NCBI GenBank assembly: GCA_009692185.1
Contig: SHZT01000002.1
Location: 97,455 to 161,454 of the forward strand
Origin: Gemmatimonadota bacterium
Lineage (GTDB): Bacteria; Gemmatimonadota; Gemmatimonadetes; Gemmatimonadales; GWC2-71-9
Length of the DNA: 64,000 nucleotides
Direction of reading: 5' to 3'
Shown here: in pieces, positions 53,702 to 62,228 of the stretch
How the letters are laid out: every line of letters starts with the position of its first letter
Numbering within the stretch: position 1 is the first letter of the stretch
Notes under the pieces: generated by a model
What the model was told of the DNA's origin: nothing
Databases searched by the model: none
Seen by the model: the letters and a program-made list of their open reading frames with translations, nothing else
Made by a program: the position numbers and the translations under genes

Positions 53702-53764
53702 GGATGAGCGGATGAGCGGATGGAACGTCACCTGTCCCGCCCAACCGCCCAACCGCCCAACCGC
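53702..53764. repeat. Dyad of 8-bp tandem repeats (GCGGATGA type)
   Basis: The left arm is GCGGATGA twice with an ACGGATGA copy. The right arm is CCGCCCAA three times, then CCGCCTAT. It lies between the convergent propeller gene and the S9 peptidase gene and matches the elements at 2331 and 29826. Confidence 0.8.
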
Positions 53765-56149
53765 CTATGTCGTTTTCCTCGCCGGCTTCACGTGCTTGTC
53801 ATACCACTCGATCATCCGGGCCACCACGTCACCCACCGACTCGCGCGCGAGGTATCCGTGCGCCTCGTTGGGGAGCTGGATGTAGTCCACCGTGGCGCCC
53901 AGCCCCTTGAGCGCGGCGTACATGCGCTCGGACTGGACGGGGAACGTGCCGGTGTTGTCGTCGGCCATGCCGTGGATCAGCATGATCGGCTCGTTGATCT
54001 TGTTCGCGACCTGGAACGGCATCATGTTGAGGTAGACCTCGGGCGCCTCCCAGTAGAGCCGCTGCTCGTTCTGGAATCCGAACGGCGTAAGCGTGCGGTT
54101 GTATGCCCCGCTCCGCGCCACGCCCGCCTTGAAGAGATCGGAATGCGCCAGCAGGTTCGCGGTCGTGAACCCGCCGTAACTGTGCCCGCCCACGCCGAAG
54201 TTGCCGTCCGACATTCCCTTCTGGACCAGAAAGTCCACCGCGGCCTTGGCACCGGCGACCGTCTGCTCGACATAGGTGTTGTTCGCGCTATCGCCACCCA
54301 CGACCGGGAGCGACGGGTTGTCCAGCACGGCATAGCCCTGGGTGAGCAGGAACATCTGGGAAGCGCCCGTCGGCCAGAGGAACGTGTTGTCGCTCCCCCG
54401 CACTTGTGCGGCCGCGCTCGCCGACGCGAACTCCGCCGGGTAGACCCAGAAGATGGTAGGCACCTTCTGTCCTTCCTTGTAGTCGGTCGGGTAGTAGAGC
54501 GTGCCCGACAACTCGAGCCCGTCGTTCCGCTTGTACTTGACGATTTCCCGCTTGACCGTCGCGAGCTCGGGGATCGGCGGCGCGATCTTCGTCACCGGGG
54601 TCACCGTCTTCGCCACGAGGTCCCGCACCGCGTAGTTGTCCGGCATGGACCGCGATTCCTGTTGCACGACGATCCGCCGGGCGTCCGCGTCGAGCACGGT
54701 GGACAGGGTCTCGTAGACGTCCGTGCCGGACTGCCACAGCCGATCGGTCTTGCCCGTCGCAAGGTTCCGCCGGTCGAGGAACGGACGGTCGCCCTGGGGC
54801 GACGCGCCGGGACCCGAGAGGTAAATCGAATTCCCGTCGGTGGATTGGAGCAGGACCGCGTCGCCCGAAGCGTCGCGGGTCTGCACCGGCGACCCCGGAT
54901 CGCCGTAGCGGTCCTCGGAACTGCGCTCGAACAGGACGGTCTTGTCCGCGCCCGGCTTGAGGAGCCACGTCCGTGTCATCCGGGTGGTACGGTCGGACTC
55001 CGAAACCAGCGTGAGTCCGTTCCGGCCGTAGGCAGTACCGCCGTACCGGAACGCGAGCCGCGCCACTTCCTTCTGCTGGGCGAAGGGCTGGGCGGACTCG
55101 ACCACCTTGTCCCGTACGTCGGCCTTGCGCCGGGTCATGCCGCCGTCGAGGGCCTCGACCCACACGAGCGTGGCAGGTTCGGCGGGCTTCCAGCGCACGT
55201 TTCGCGGGCCCGTCCGCACGCCGCCGATCGGGACATCCTCGGCCGCGGCAACTTTCGCGACCGTGTGCCGCGCGTCGCCGATCAGCGACCAGACCTCAAT
55301 GTCCTGCGCGAACGAGCCGAGCGGGACGTGATAGGAAAACGGGCGATTCACGCGCGAGACCAGAATGGCCTGGCCCGGGGGGGCGAAACTGATGTCGCGA
55401 TAGATGGCCGGCGAGCCGATGTCGGTGCGCTTGCCGGTGGCGGGGTCCACCCGGGCCAGCTGGACCGTGGCGAAGTATTCGAAGAGCGTTTCATCGTAGG
55501 GAGATGCCAGCAGGTCTTCAAACGTCGGAGCCGGCGTCGGCTTGCCTTCATTCCGCTGGACGATCGGCCCGATCGGCGCCGCCGGTTCCTTCGGGAGCGC
55601 GCCGCGACCCGCCGGAATGAACTTGCAGAGCAATTCCGTGGAGCGCGGATGCCACTGGCACGCCTCACCCGTCACGGCGTCGAGGTTGCGCCCGGTAAGC
55701 GCCCTGGCCTCCGCGGTCACCGGGTTCACGATCCAGAGGTCAATGCCCTCGTTCGTCGTGGATGTGAACGACACCCAACGGCCATCTGGGGACCAGCGGG
55801 GTAACTGGAGCCGGGCGCCCGCCGGGGTCTTCACCACCCGCTCGGCGCCGGTCGCCGCGTCCCTGAGCACGAGGCCGCGGAACCCCACCGGCAGGTGCGG
55901 GCCGCTGGTGTTCGGATTGATCCGGAGTCCCGCCAGCCGGAGCATCGGCTGGGACACGTCGGCGATCGATGGCACCGGCACCGGCTGGGCGAGGACAAAC
56001 ATGCGGCCGTCGGGTGAAGCCACGAGACTGGGCAGGCGCGGAGCATCGAGAATCTTTTCGACGACGGCCGGGGGCCGCTTGTAGGCCTCCTGCGCGGCGA
56101 CCGGTGATACGAATGCGCCAATGGCGAGCAAGGACAGGACGGAACGCAT
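53765..56149 (-). CDS. S9-family prolyl oligopeptidase-like serine peptidase
   Basis: A 794-residue exported peptidase with a signal peptide ending PVAAQ. An N-terminal beta-propeller (about 40-510) precedes an alpha/beta-hydrolase domain. The catalytic triad is complete: Ser657 in GVGGHSYGGF, Asp730 in LIHGMADDNTG and His764 in PNEAHGYLA. ATG 56149 has GGGAGG eight bases upstream. It probably degrades peptides in the periplasm. Confidence 0.94.
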   Translation of the reverse strand: MRSVLSLLAIGAFVSPVAAQEAYKRPPAVVEKILDAPRLPSLVASPDGRMFVLAQPVPVPSIADVSQPMLRLAGLRINPNTSGPHLPVGFRGLVLRDAATGAERVVKTPAGARLQLPRWSPDGRWVSFTSTTNEGIDLWIVNPVTAEARALTGRNLDAVTGEACQWHPRSTELLCKFIPAGRGALPKEPAAPIGPIVQRNEGKPTPAPTFEDLLASPYDETLFEYFATVQLARVDPATGKRTDIGSPAIYRDISFAPPGQAILVSRVNRPFSYHVPLGSFAQDIEVWSLIGDARHTVAKVAAAEDVPIGGVRTGPRNVRWKPAEPATLVWVEALDGGMTRRKADVRDKVVESAQPFAQQKEVARLAFRYGGTAYGRNGLTLVSESDRTTRMTRTWLLKPGADKTVLFERSSEDRYGDPGSPVQTRDASGDAVLLQSTDGNSIYLSGPGASPQGDRPFLDRRNLATGKTDRLWQSGTDVYETLSTVLDADARRIVVQQESRSMPDNYAVRDLVAKTVTPVTKIAPPIPELATVKREIVKYKRNDGLELSGTLYYPTDYKEGQKVPTIFWVYPAEFASASAAAQVRGSDNTFLWPTGASQMFLLTQGYAVLDNPSLPVVGGDSANNTYVEQTVAGAKAAVDFLVQKGMSDGNFGVGGHSYGGFTTANLLAHSDLFKAGVARSGAYNRTLTPFGFQNEQRLYWEAPEVYLNMMPFQVANKINEPIMLIHGMADDNTGTFPVQSERMYAALKGLGATVDYIQLPNEAHGYLARESVGDVVARMIEWYDKHVKPARKTT

Positions 56150-56172
56150 CGAAGAACCTCCCGGGGGGACGG

Positions 56173-57198
56173 TCAGTAATACTCCGTAAGTCGGGGCGTG
56201 TCGAGACTGGGCGGCGTGCGCGGCAAGTCGAACCAGACGGCGTCCATTGCGGCCTTGAGGTCGGCCGGCAACGTAATTGCGGTGCCCCTGACCTGGTCCG
56301 CCAACTGCTCGGCCCGGGACACGCCGGTGATGGCGGACGTGACGTCCGGATTCGCGAGCGTCCACGCGACCGCGCCGGTCACCAGCGAGAACCCATTGGC
56401 CTCGCATCTCGTCTTCAGGTCCTGCGCAATCTCCAGGAACCGGTCATTCCAGTAACGCCCGCGATAGACCCGGCCCGAATCGCCCATGGTGAACCGCGTC
56501 CCTTCGGCCGGCGCCGTTCCGGGTTTGTGTTTCCCGGTCAGCAGGCCGCCGGCGAGCGGGTTATAGACCATCGTGCCGAGCCCAAACCGGCGAGCCAGCG
56601 GGAAGAGTGATTCCTCGGGTTCACGAAACAGCAGGTTGTAACGCGGCTCGAGACCCTGGAACCCGGTGACGCCGAGCCGAGTGGCCTCGACCAGCGCGGC
56701 CGCCATTTCGTGCGCCCGCAGGTTCGAGATACCCGTGTAGTGGATCTTCCCCGCCGCTTGCAGATCCTCGAGGGCGCGAAGCGTCTCTTCCAGCAGCACC
56801 GTCGGGTCCCAGCCGTGACACAGGAAAAGATCGATACGGTCAGTGCCCAGGCGCCGGAGCGAGTCCTCGACAGAGGCCTTGATGTGAAGCCGTGAGTTGC
56901 CGCGTTGCGTCGGCCATGGACCCATCGAGAAATAGGCCTTGGTCGCCACGACCCACTCGTCCCGCACCTTGCGCTGCTTGAACCACCTCCCGATCAGCTC
57001 CTCGGTGTGGCCGGAGGTCTCGATGGTGATGGGGATGGGATAACAGTCCGCGGTGTCCATGAACCTGATACCGGCGGCGTGCGCCGCATCGAGGATCGCG
57101 AAACTCTGCTTCTCGTCGGCCTGGCCCGCCAGCGTCATCGTGCCGAGACACAGTTCGGTCACTTTGAGGCCGGAGGTGCCGAAAGATTTCCATTTCAT
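56173..57198 (-). CDS. Aldo/keto reductase
   Basis: A 341-residue NADPH-dependent TIM-barrel oxidoreductase. The catalytic tetrad is recognisable: Asp and Tyr in MDTADCYPI, Lys in VVATKAYFS and His in LFLCHGWDP. The cofactor-binding C-terminus has YNPLAGGLLTGKH and SAITGVSRAEQLADQ. It belongs to the YhdN/Tas-like group; its substrate is unknown. It lies 23 bases upstream of the S9 peptidase gene on the same strand. Confidence 0.93.
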   Translation of the reverse strand: MKWKSFGTSGLKVTELCLGTMTLAGQADEKQSFAILDAAHAAGIRFMDTADCYPIPITIETSGHTEELIGRWFKQRKVRDEWVVATKAYFSMGPWPTQRGNSRLHIKASVEDSLRRLGTDRIDLFLCHGWDPTVLLEETLRALEDLQAAGKIHYTGISNLRAHEMAAALVEATRLGVTGFQGLEPRYNLLFREPEESLFPLARRFGLGTMVYNPLAGGLLTGKHKPGTAPAEGTRFTMGDSGRVYRGRYWNDRFLEIAQDLKTRCEANGFSLVTGAVAWTLANPDVTSAITGVSRAEQLADQVRGTAITLPADLKAAMDAVWFDLPRTPPSLDTPRLTEYY

Positions 57199-57238
57199 GC
57201 GGGTAATGTAATCGCCAGTCTCCAGTTAGTTTTCCGCC

Positions 57239-59296
57239 ATGCACGACATTCCGCTCCTCCGCGACCTCGTCATCCTGGTCGTCGTCGCCATCCCGGTCGT
57301 GGTCCTCGCCCACCGGCTCAAAGTGCCGACGGTCGTGGGCTTCCTGCTCACCGGCATCGCCATCGGCCCGCACGGCCTGGCCCTCATCGGCCAGCCGGAA
57401 TCGGTATCCGAGCTGGCGGAGATCGGCGTCGTCCTGCTCCTCTTCGCCATCGGGCTCGAGCTGTCGCTCTCGCGCATCATCAAGCTCGGCCGCCTGGTCC
57501 TGATCGGCGGCGGCCTCCAGATGGTCGGGACCATCGCGGTCATTGCCCTGGCCGCCTGGCTGGTCTCGGTCCCGACCAACCAGGCCGTGTTCTTCGGGAT
57601 CCTCGGCGCCCTCTCGTCCACCGCGATCGTCCTCAAGGTCTACAATGACCGGGGCGAACTGGACACGCCGCAGGGCCGAGTCGTCATCGCGATCCTGTTG
57701 TTTCAGGATCTCTGTGTCGTCCCGCTCATGATCTTCGTCCCGCTTCTCGCCGGGGGGAGCGCCACGACGGCGCAGCCGCCCGCGTTGCAGATCGCCATTT
57801 CGCTGGTCGTGACCACGGCGCTGGTGCTGGTTGGGCGACTGGCAGTCCCCAAGGTCCTGGAGCGAGTCGCCGCGCTCCGCAACCGCGAAATCTTCACGCT
57901 TTGCATCGTGGTCATCGGATTGGGTGCGGCGTACGTGACGGCGAGCTTCGGCCTGTCGCTGGCCTTGGGCGCGTTCATCGCCGGCCTGGTCATCTCGGAG
58001 TCCGAGTACGGCGTCCAGGCCCTGTCGGACATCCTGCCGTTCCGCGACACGTTCAGCGGCATCTTCTTCACCTCAGTCGGCATGCTGCTGGACATTGGCT
58101 ATGTAGCGGCACACCCCGTGCTGGTGGTCGGCGCCACGTTTGCGTTGATCGCCTTCAAGGCCATCACGGCCACCGGGGTCGTCCGCGTGCTGCGTCGCTC
58201 TCTCCCGGTCAGCATCGTCTCCGCCCTCGCCCTGGCCCAGGCGGGAGAGTTCTCGTTCATCCTCGCGGCTGTCGCCCAGCCGCTCGGCTTGTTCACCGAG
58301 TCCACCTATCAGCTGTTCCTCGGTACGTCCGTGCTGTCCATGCTGGCCACGCCGTTCATCATCCAGGCCAGCGGGCCATTTGCCCGGTGGGTCCAGTCCC
58401 GGCTCGGCCACGAGCCGGCCTCCATGGGGCGGGCATCGGAACTCGAGATGGCTAAGGATCTGCTGGACCACGTCATCATCGTCGGGTACGGCTTGAACGG
58501 CCGGAACCTCGCGCGGGTGCTCAAGGGGGCGGAGATCCCCTACGTGATCCTCGAACAGAACGGGCAGGTGGTCCGGCAGGCACGGCTGAATCGCGAGCCC
58601 ATTCTTTTCGGGGACGCGACGCGGGCCGAGGTACTCGAGAAAGTGGGGATCGAACGTGCGCGGGCGATCGTGTTCGCGATTTCGGCGCCGGCCGAGGAGC
58701 GCCGCGGCGTGGCCGTGGCCCGGCACCTGAACCCCAAGGTCTGGATCATCGTCCGGACCCGCTACCTCCGGGAGATGGAGGAGCTGAGCGCGCTGGGCGC
58801 GGACCAGGTCATTCCGGAAGAGTTTGAGACTTCACTCGAGATTTTCTCCCGGGTGCTCCGGCTGTACGGCGTGCCCTCCAACTCCATCCGGCGGGAAGTG
58901 GATGCCGTTCGGGGCGAGCACTACGGCATGCTGCGCGGCGTGTCACTGCCTTCTCTCAAGCTCGACGCCCTGCGGCACCTCGGCCTCAAGGTGGGCATGG
59001 AGTCCATCGAGGTGGAGGAAGGCTCCGAGGCCGTAGGCGAGAATCCAATGACCCTGACCCTTCGCACCCGGACGGGTTGCAGCGTGGTAGCGGCTCTCCG
59101 CGGAACCGAGGTGTTCTACGCCCCTGACCGGGAATTCCGGTTCCAGCCGAAAGACGTCGTGGTCGTGGTCGGGAAGGCGGACGCACTTGAGGCGGGAAGC
59201 ATCATGTTCCGGAAGCGGCCGGCGGAGGGTCCCCGCCCCGTCCGGCCGTCGGGCTCATTGCGATTGGCCAATCCGCAACCCGGGATCGGCGACTAG
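57239..59296 (+). CDS. CPA2-family K+/H+ antiporter (KefB-type) with RCK domains
   Basis: A 685-residue membrane protein. About 12 helices (1-385) include the family motifs VVGFLLTGIAIGPHGL and GALSSTAIVLKVYNDRGE, then a cytosolic TrkA-N domain (VIIVGYGLNGRNLARVLKGA, the NAD-binding loop) and a TrkA-C domain (about 575-665). It exports K+ in exchange for H+ under ligand control. The 3' end overlaps the convergent pdxH by four bases. Confidence 0.94.
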   Translation: MHDIPLLRDLVILVVVAIPVVVLAHRLKVPTVVGFLLTGIAIGPHGLALIGQPESVSELAEIGVVLLLFAIGLELSLSRIIKLGRLVLIGGGLQMVGTIAVIALAAWLVSVPTNQAVFFGILGALSSTAIVLKVYNDRGELDTPQGRVVIAILLFQDLCVVPLMIFVPLLAGGSATTAQPPALQIAISLVVTTALVLVGRLAVPKVLERVAALRNREIFTLCIVVIGLGAAYVTASFGLSLALGAFIAGLVISESEYGVQALSDILPFRDTFSGIFFTSVGMLLDIGYVAAHPVLVVGATFALIAFKAITATGVVRVLRRSLPVSIVSALALAQAGEFSFILAAVAQPLGLFTESTYQLFLGTSVLSMLATPFIIQASGPFARWVQSRLGHEPASMGRASELEMAKDLLDHVIIVGYGLNGRNLARVLKGAEIPYVILEQNGQVVRQARLNREPILFGDATRAEVLEKVGIERARAIVFAISAPAEERRGVAVARHLNPKVWIIVRTRYLREMEELSALGADQVIPEEFETSLEIFSRVLRLYGVPSNSIRREVDAVRGEHYGMLRGVSLPSLKLDALRHLGLKVGMESIEVEEGSEAVGENPMTLTLRTRTGCSVVAALRGTEVFYAPDREFRFQPKDVVVVVGKADALEAGSIMFRKRPAEGPRPVRPSGSLRLANPQPGIGD

Positions 59297-59940
59297 GGAG
59301 AGAGACGCTCCACGATCCATGCGCTTCCCTCGCGGCGATACCTGAGCCGATCGTGCAAACGGTCCGCCCGGCCCTGCCAGAACTCCAGCATGTCGGGATT
59401 GAGGCGGAACCCGCCCCAGTGCGGCGGGCGCGGCACGTCGCCATCGGGATACTGTTTCGTCAGTTCCCTGACTCGGCGATCCAGCTCTTCGCGGCTCGCG
59501 AGCACCGTGCTTTGCGCCGAGGCGATGGCGCCGATGCGGCTCCCGGCCGGCCGGGTGGCGAAGTACACGTCGGACTCCGCATCCGGCACGCGCGTCACCG
59601 CGCCGGACACCTTCACCTGCCGTTCGAGTTTGCCCCACCAGAACACCAGGGCCGCCCGCGGGTTCTCGCCGAGCTCCCTGCCCTTCTGGCTTTCGTAGTT
59701 GGTGAAGAACACGAACCCGCGGCGGTCCACCCCCTTGAGGAGGAGGACCCGGGCGGAAGGAACGCCCGCGCGCGTCGTCGTCGCGAGCGTCATGGCGGTC
59801 GGTTCGATCACGCGGGCGCGCCGGGCGTCATCCAGCCACAGCTCGAACTGCCGGATCGGGTTAGGATCGGCATCGCGCTCGAGCAGGTATCGTGGGGAGG
59901 AGCCCTGCGGCTTCTTTCGCCTTGCTTTCTTCTTGGCCAC
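59293..59940 (-). CDS. pdxH: Pyridoxamine 5'-phosphate oxidase
   Basis: A 215-residue FMN enzyme that makes pyridoxal 5'-phosphate. FMN- and substrate-binding motifs are RVLLLKGVDRRGFVFFTNYE, SQKGRELGENPRAALVFWW and ERQVKVSGAV, with the C-terminal PHWGGFRLNPDMLEFWQGR. The N-terminus has a short basic extension (AKKKARRKKPQ). It supplies the PLP used by the cysteine desulfurase and others. Confidence 0.96.
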   Translation of the reverse strand: MAKKKARRKKPQGSSPRYLLERDADPNPIRQFELWLDDARRARVIEPTAMTLATTTRAGVPSARVLLLKGVDRRGFVFFTNYESQKGRELGENPRAALVFWWGKLERQVKVSGAVTRVPDAESDVYFATRPAGSRIGAIASAQSTVLASREELDRRVRELTKQYPDGDVPRPPHWGGFRLNPDMLEFWQGRADRLHDRLRYRREGSAWIVERLSP

Positions 59941-59989
59941 GACTCAAATCTCGACGGAACGTGAAACCAACGCCACCCCAAGGCCCTGA

Positions 59990-60862
59990 ATGACCTCCCA
60001 CGCAGATGCCGCACGCCTGGCAACGGACGTCCGCGCCCTCGAAGGTGAACGCCACCCGCGCACCTCGCCGGGGGGCCTGGCGAAGGCAGCCGACTACATC
60101 GAGCGCGAGCTTGGGGCCGCCGGGCTGGTACCCGAGCGCCGCCCGTTCTCCTTTGGGGGTGAGACCTACATAAACATCGCCGCGGTAAAGCCCGGCGCCG
60201 ACCCCGAGCGCCCGCGCGTGCTGGTGGGAGCGCACTTTGACAGCGTGGCTGGCACACCCGGCGCGGACGACAATGCCAGCGGCGTCGCGGGTATGCTCGA
60301 GGCCGCGCGACTACTGGCTGGTGAGCGCCTCGACGCCACGGTCGAGTTCGTCGCGTTCAACCTGGAAGAGCTGCAGACCTGGACCTATCGGGTGGGAAGC
60401 CGGCGGTACGCCGCCGCCCAGCGCCGCGCCGGAGTCAGGTACGCGGGCGCGCTGGTGCTGGAAATGCTGGGCTATGTCTCACCCACGCGTCCGTCGGTGC
60501 CCGCGCTTCTCTTTTGGAAGAAGATCCCCCGGACGTCCACGTTCGTCGTCGCCACCGGCGACGGTCAGTCCCGCGACCTGCTCCGCACCTTTGCCGCTTC
60601 TGCCGCTTCTGCCGCTCCTGCCCTCCCAGTAGTCACACTCCACTCGCCGTTCCGTGGCTGGCTCGTCCCCCACACCCGGCTTTCGGACAACGCCTCGTTC
60701 TGGGACAACGGCTATCCGTCGTTGATGATCACGGACACGGCGTTCCTCAGAAACCCGCACTATCATCGCCGCACCGATTCTGCGGCGACGCTGGACTTCA
60801 ATTTCATGGCGGATGTGGTAACGGCGGTCGCGGCCACGGTCGTGGCGGCTGCCGGGGGTTAG
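59990..60862 (+). CDS. M28-family zinc aminopeptidase-like protein
   Basis: A 290-residue peptidase-fold protein with VLVGAHFDSVAGTPGADDNASG (zinc His and Asp) and EFVAFNLEELQ (catalytic Glu then Glu; the usual motif is FxxEExG, so the second Glu is displaced). A later zinc His is likely in the NPHYHRRTDSAATLD segment. There is no clear signal peptide. A 9-bp tandem repeat encodes AASAASAAP near residue 203. Confidence 0.88.
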   Translation: MTSHADAARLATDVRALEGERHPRTSPGGLAKAADYIERELGAAGLVPERRPFSFGGETYINIAAVKPGADPERPRVLVGAHFDSVAGTPGADDNASGVAGMLEAARLLAGERLDATVEFVAFNLEELQTWTYRVGSRRYAAAQRRAGVRYAGALVLEMLGYVSPTRPSVPALLFWKKIPRTSTFVVATGDGQSRDLLRTFAASAASAAPALPVVTLHSPFRGWLVPHTRLSDNASFWDNGYPSLMITDTAFLRNPHYHRRTDSAATLDFNFMADVVTAVAATVVAAAGG

Positions 60863-60890
60863 ACGTGAAGGGATCAACCCAAAGGGATTC

Positions 60891-60913
60891 GGATCGGCGG
60901 GTGCCCGCTCGCG
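60891..60913. repeat. 23-bp repeat, left copy
   Basis: The copy here and that at 61846-61868 match at 20 of 23 positions (core GGATCGGCGGG and CCGCTC). Each contains a small palindrome (GCGGG / CCCGC or GCGG / CCGC). They bracket the DUF4160/DUF2442 pair in direct orientation. Confidence 0.6.
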
Positions 60914-61047
60914 CTTGAATCCTCAGGAGTCCAACCCTGCGGAGGCGTTCCTCACCGCCGATCCTGAGCTTGTTAGCGCATCATTTTGATCCCGCCCGCG
61001 GTTTCTTGATGACGATCCTGTTCATGTTGCACGATACCCTGTGCCGC

Positions 61048-61305
61048 ATGCCAGAGATCTCCCGCTTCCTGGGCATCGTAATCAGCATGTACCACACGGA
61101 GCATGGAGTTCCTCATTTCCATGCGGCCTATGGGGAGCACAAGGTCTCAGTGGAGGTGGAATCCGGCGCTTTACATGGTAGGTTTCCCAGCCGGGCGGCC
61201 CGACATGTTCTCGAGTGGGCGGGTCTTCATCGAGAAGAGTTGTTGACCAACTGGGAACTGGCCCGGAAACGGAAACCGCTCAACAGGATTACGCCCCTGG
61301 AGTGA
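61048..61305 (+). CDS. DUF4160 protein
   Basis: An 85-residue protein that begins MPEISRFLGIVISMYHTEHG and continues VPHFHAAYGEHKVSVEVESG, the full DUF4160 pattern with its HFH motif. DUF4160 genes usually sit beside DUF2442 genes, as here, and the pair has been suspected to be a toxin-antitoxin-like or mobile module. ATG 61048 is chosen from the family start; an earlier ATG at 61009 is possible. Confidence 0.9.
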   Translation: MPEISRFLGIVISMYHTEHGVPHFHAAYGEHKVSVEVESGALHGRFPSRAARHVLEWAGLHREELLTNWELARKRKPLNRITPLE

Positions 61306-61309
61306 TGCA

Positions 61310-61555
61310 ATGGACTACGACGTCTTAGAGGCCCGGTACGTTGGCGACTATGTGATCTGGCTCCGGTTCCGCGACGGCACGGCCGGGGAGGTGGACCTCC
61401 GCCCAGAGTTGTGGGGAGAGGTGTTCGAGCCGTTGCTCGATCTGAGCTACTTCAAGACCTTCACCGTGCATCCAGAGTTTCAAACGTTGGTCTGGCCAAA
61501 CGACGCCGACTTCGCTCCCGAGTTCTTGCACGACGCGGTGCGCGTGACGACCTAG
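61310..61555 (+). CDS. DUF2442 protein
   Basis: An 81-residue protein with the DUF2442 pattern: GDYVIWLRFRDGTAGEVDLR, then a Leu-rich middle and TLVWPNDADFAPEFLHDAV at the end. It starts four bases after the DUF4160 stop and is its standard partner. The function is unknown. Confidence 0.9.
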   Translation: MDYDVLEARYVGDYVIWLRFRDGTAGEVDLRPELWGEVFEPLLDLSYFKTFTVHPEFQTLVWPNDADFAPEFLHDAVRVTT

Positions 61556-61845
61556 TCGTCCTCGATGCGGAAATATCACCGCAGGAGCGGGATCGCCTTG
61601 GCACGGTTGGCGACCCGCACGCCCTGATCCAGACGAGCCTGCCCGCCTCTTCCGAAGGCATCAAGCCGCCAGACGCGTGGCGGCTCCTTCAGGTTGTCGC
61701 GGAAGCCATGTGTGACGTGAAGGCACGGCGTGTTGCCGGCGGGACTTCCCTGACCACACTGGGTAACAAAGGCTTGATAGGCGCCAAGGACACCTCGAAG
61801 ATCGACCTCAACGCCGAAGGCGTGCTCGGACTATTACGGGGGCGC

Positions 61846-61868
61846 GGATCGGCGGGCGTCCGCTCACG
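61846..61868. repeat. 23-bp repeat, right copy
   Basis: Direct-orientation partner of 60891-60913, with three mismatches. It overlaps the stop codon of the small minus-strand protease remnant. Confidence 0.6.
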
Positions 61869-61914
61869 TCGTACTCTCGACATCCACTCTGAATGTGCCC
61901 ATGTCGTCGGCCAT
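61864..61914 (-). pseudogene. 5' remnant of a clan AA aspartic protease-like gene
   Basis: GGGAGG lies four bases before an ATG; the 16-codon frame reads MADDMGTFRVDVESTT. MGTFRVDVE is how many small clan AA (retropepsin-like) proteases begin. The frame stops exactly where the right 23-bp repeat starts, as if the repeat replaced the rest of the gene. Confidence 0.45.
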
Positions 61915-62012
61915 AGTACCTCCCAAGGCATAGCCGAGTAGTACCCGATCATCGCGGCGCCCTTGGCGCTACGGCGAACGCCCTCAAGGGCCTGCTGGTT
62001 GTGATCGCGAGT

Positions 62013-62039
62013 TCCCCTCTCCCGGTACGGGAGAGGGGA
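62013..62039. repeat. GGGAGAGGGG-type intergenic hairpin repeat
   Basis: A perfect 12-bp stem (TCCCCTCTCCCG / CGGGAGAGGGGA) with a 3-nt loop, followed by CAGGGGTGAGGG. Elements of this wording are scattered through many bacterial genomes. It lies 12 bases beyond the small minus-strand ORF and could terminate it. Confidence 0.7.
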
Positions 62040-62051
62040 CAGGGGTGAGGG

Positions 62052-62192
62052 TTACGCCGCCACAGCGGCCGGCGCCGGGCCAGCGTCCACCAGCTGCGCG
62101 GCGCCGGCATCCTCCAGCCAGGCCCGGAAGGCCTCGCGGTCAATGCCCGAAGAGGGCAACGTGGTCTCGTCCATGATCTTGAATCCTACCAT
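62052..62192 (-). CDS. Small hypothetical peptide (46 residues)
   Basis: The frame begins MVGFKIMDETTLPSSG, has an amphipathic helix (DREAFRAWLEDAGAAQLVDA) and ends Ala/Pro-rich. An AGGA element lies six to nine bases before each of the two possible starts (62192 and 62174), and a hairpin follows. It might be a small protein or a remnant; the family is unknown. Confidence 0.4.
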   Translation of the reverse strand: MVGFKIMDETTLPSSGIDREAFRAWLEDAGAAQLVDAGPAPAAVAA

Positions 62193-62228
62193 AGCGATCC
62201 TCGCCCGGTACAGCCATTGTTCATCCTT

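Larger units (their letters stand above)
61556..62051. other. Intergenic stretch with remnants and repeats
   Basis: No convincing full gene. A plus-strand open frame to 61941 starts inside the DUF2442 gene, and its sequence matches no family I know; it may be decayed. The stretch also holds the second 23-bp repeat, a clan AA protease remnant and a GGGAGAGGG-type hairpin, listed separately. Confidence 0.5.

Noticed and set aside
60597-60635. 9-bp tandem repeat in the M28 peptidase gene as a frameshift or insertion
   Set aside because: Copies are in frame and add only an Ala/Ser loop; the peptidase motifs on both sides stay in the same frame.
61411-61941. A 176-codon plus-strand frame as a real gene
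   Set aside because: Its first 48 codons overlap DUF2442 out of frame, the rest shows no motif or ribosome site, and it crosses the 23-bp repeat.
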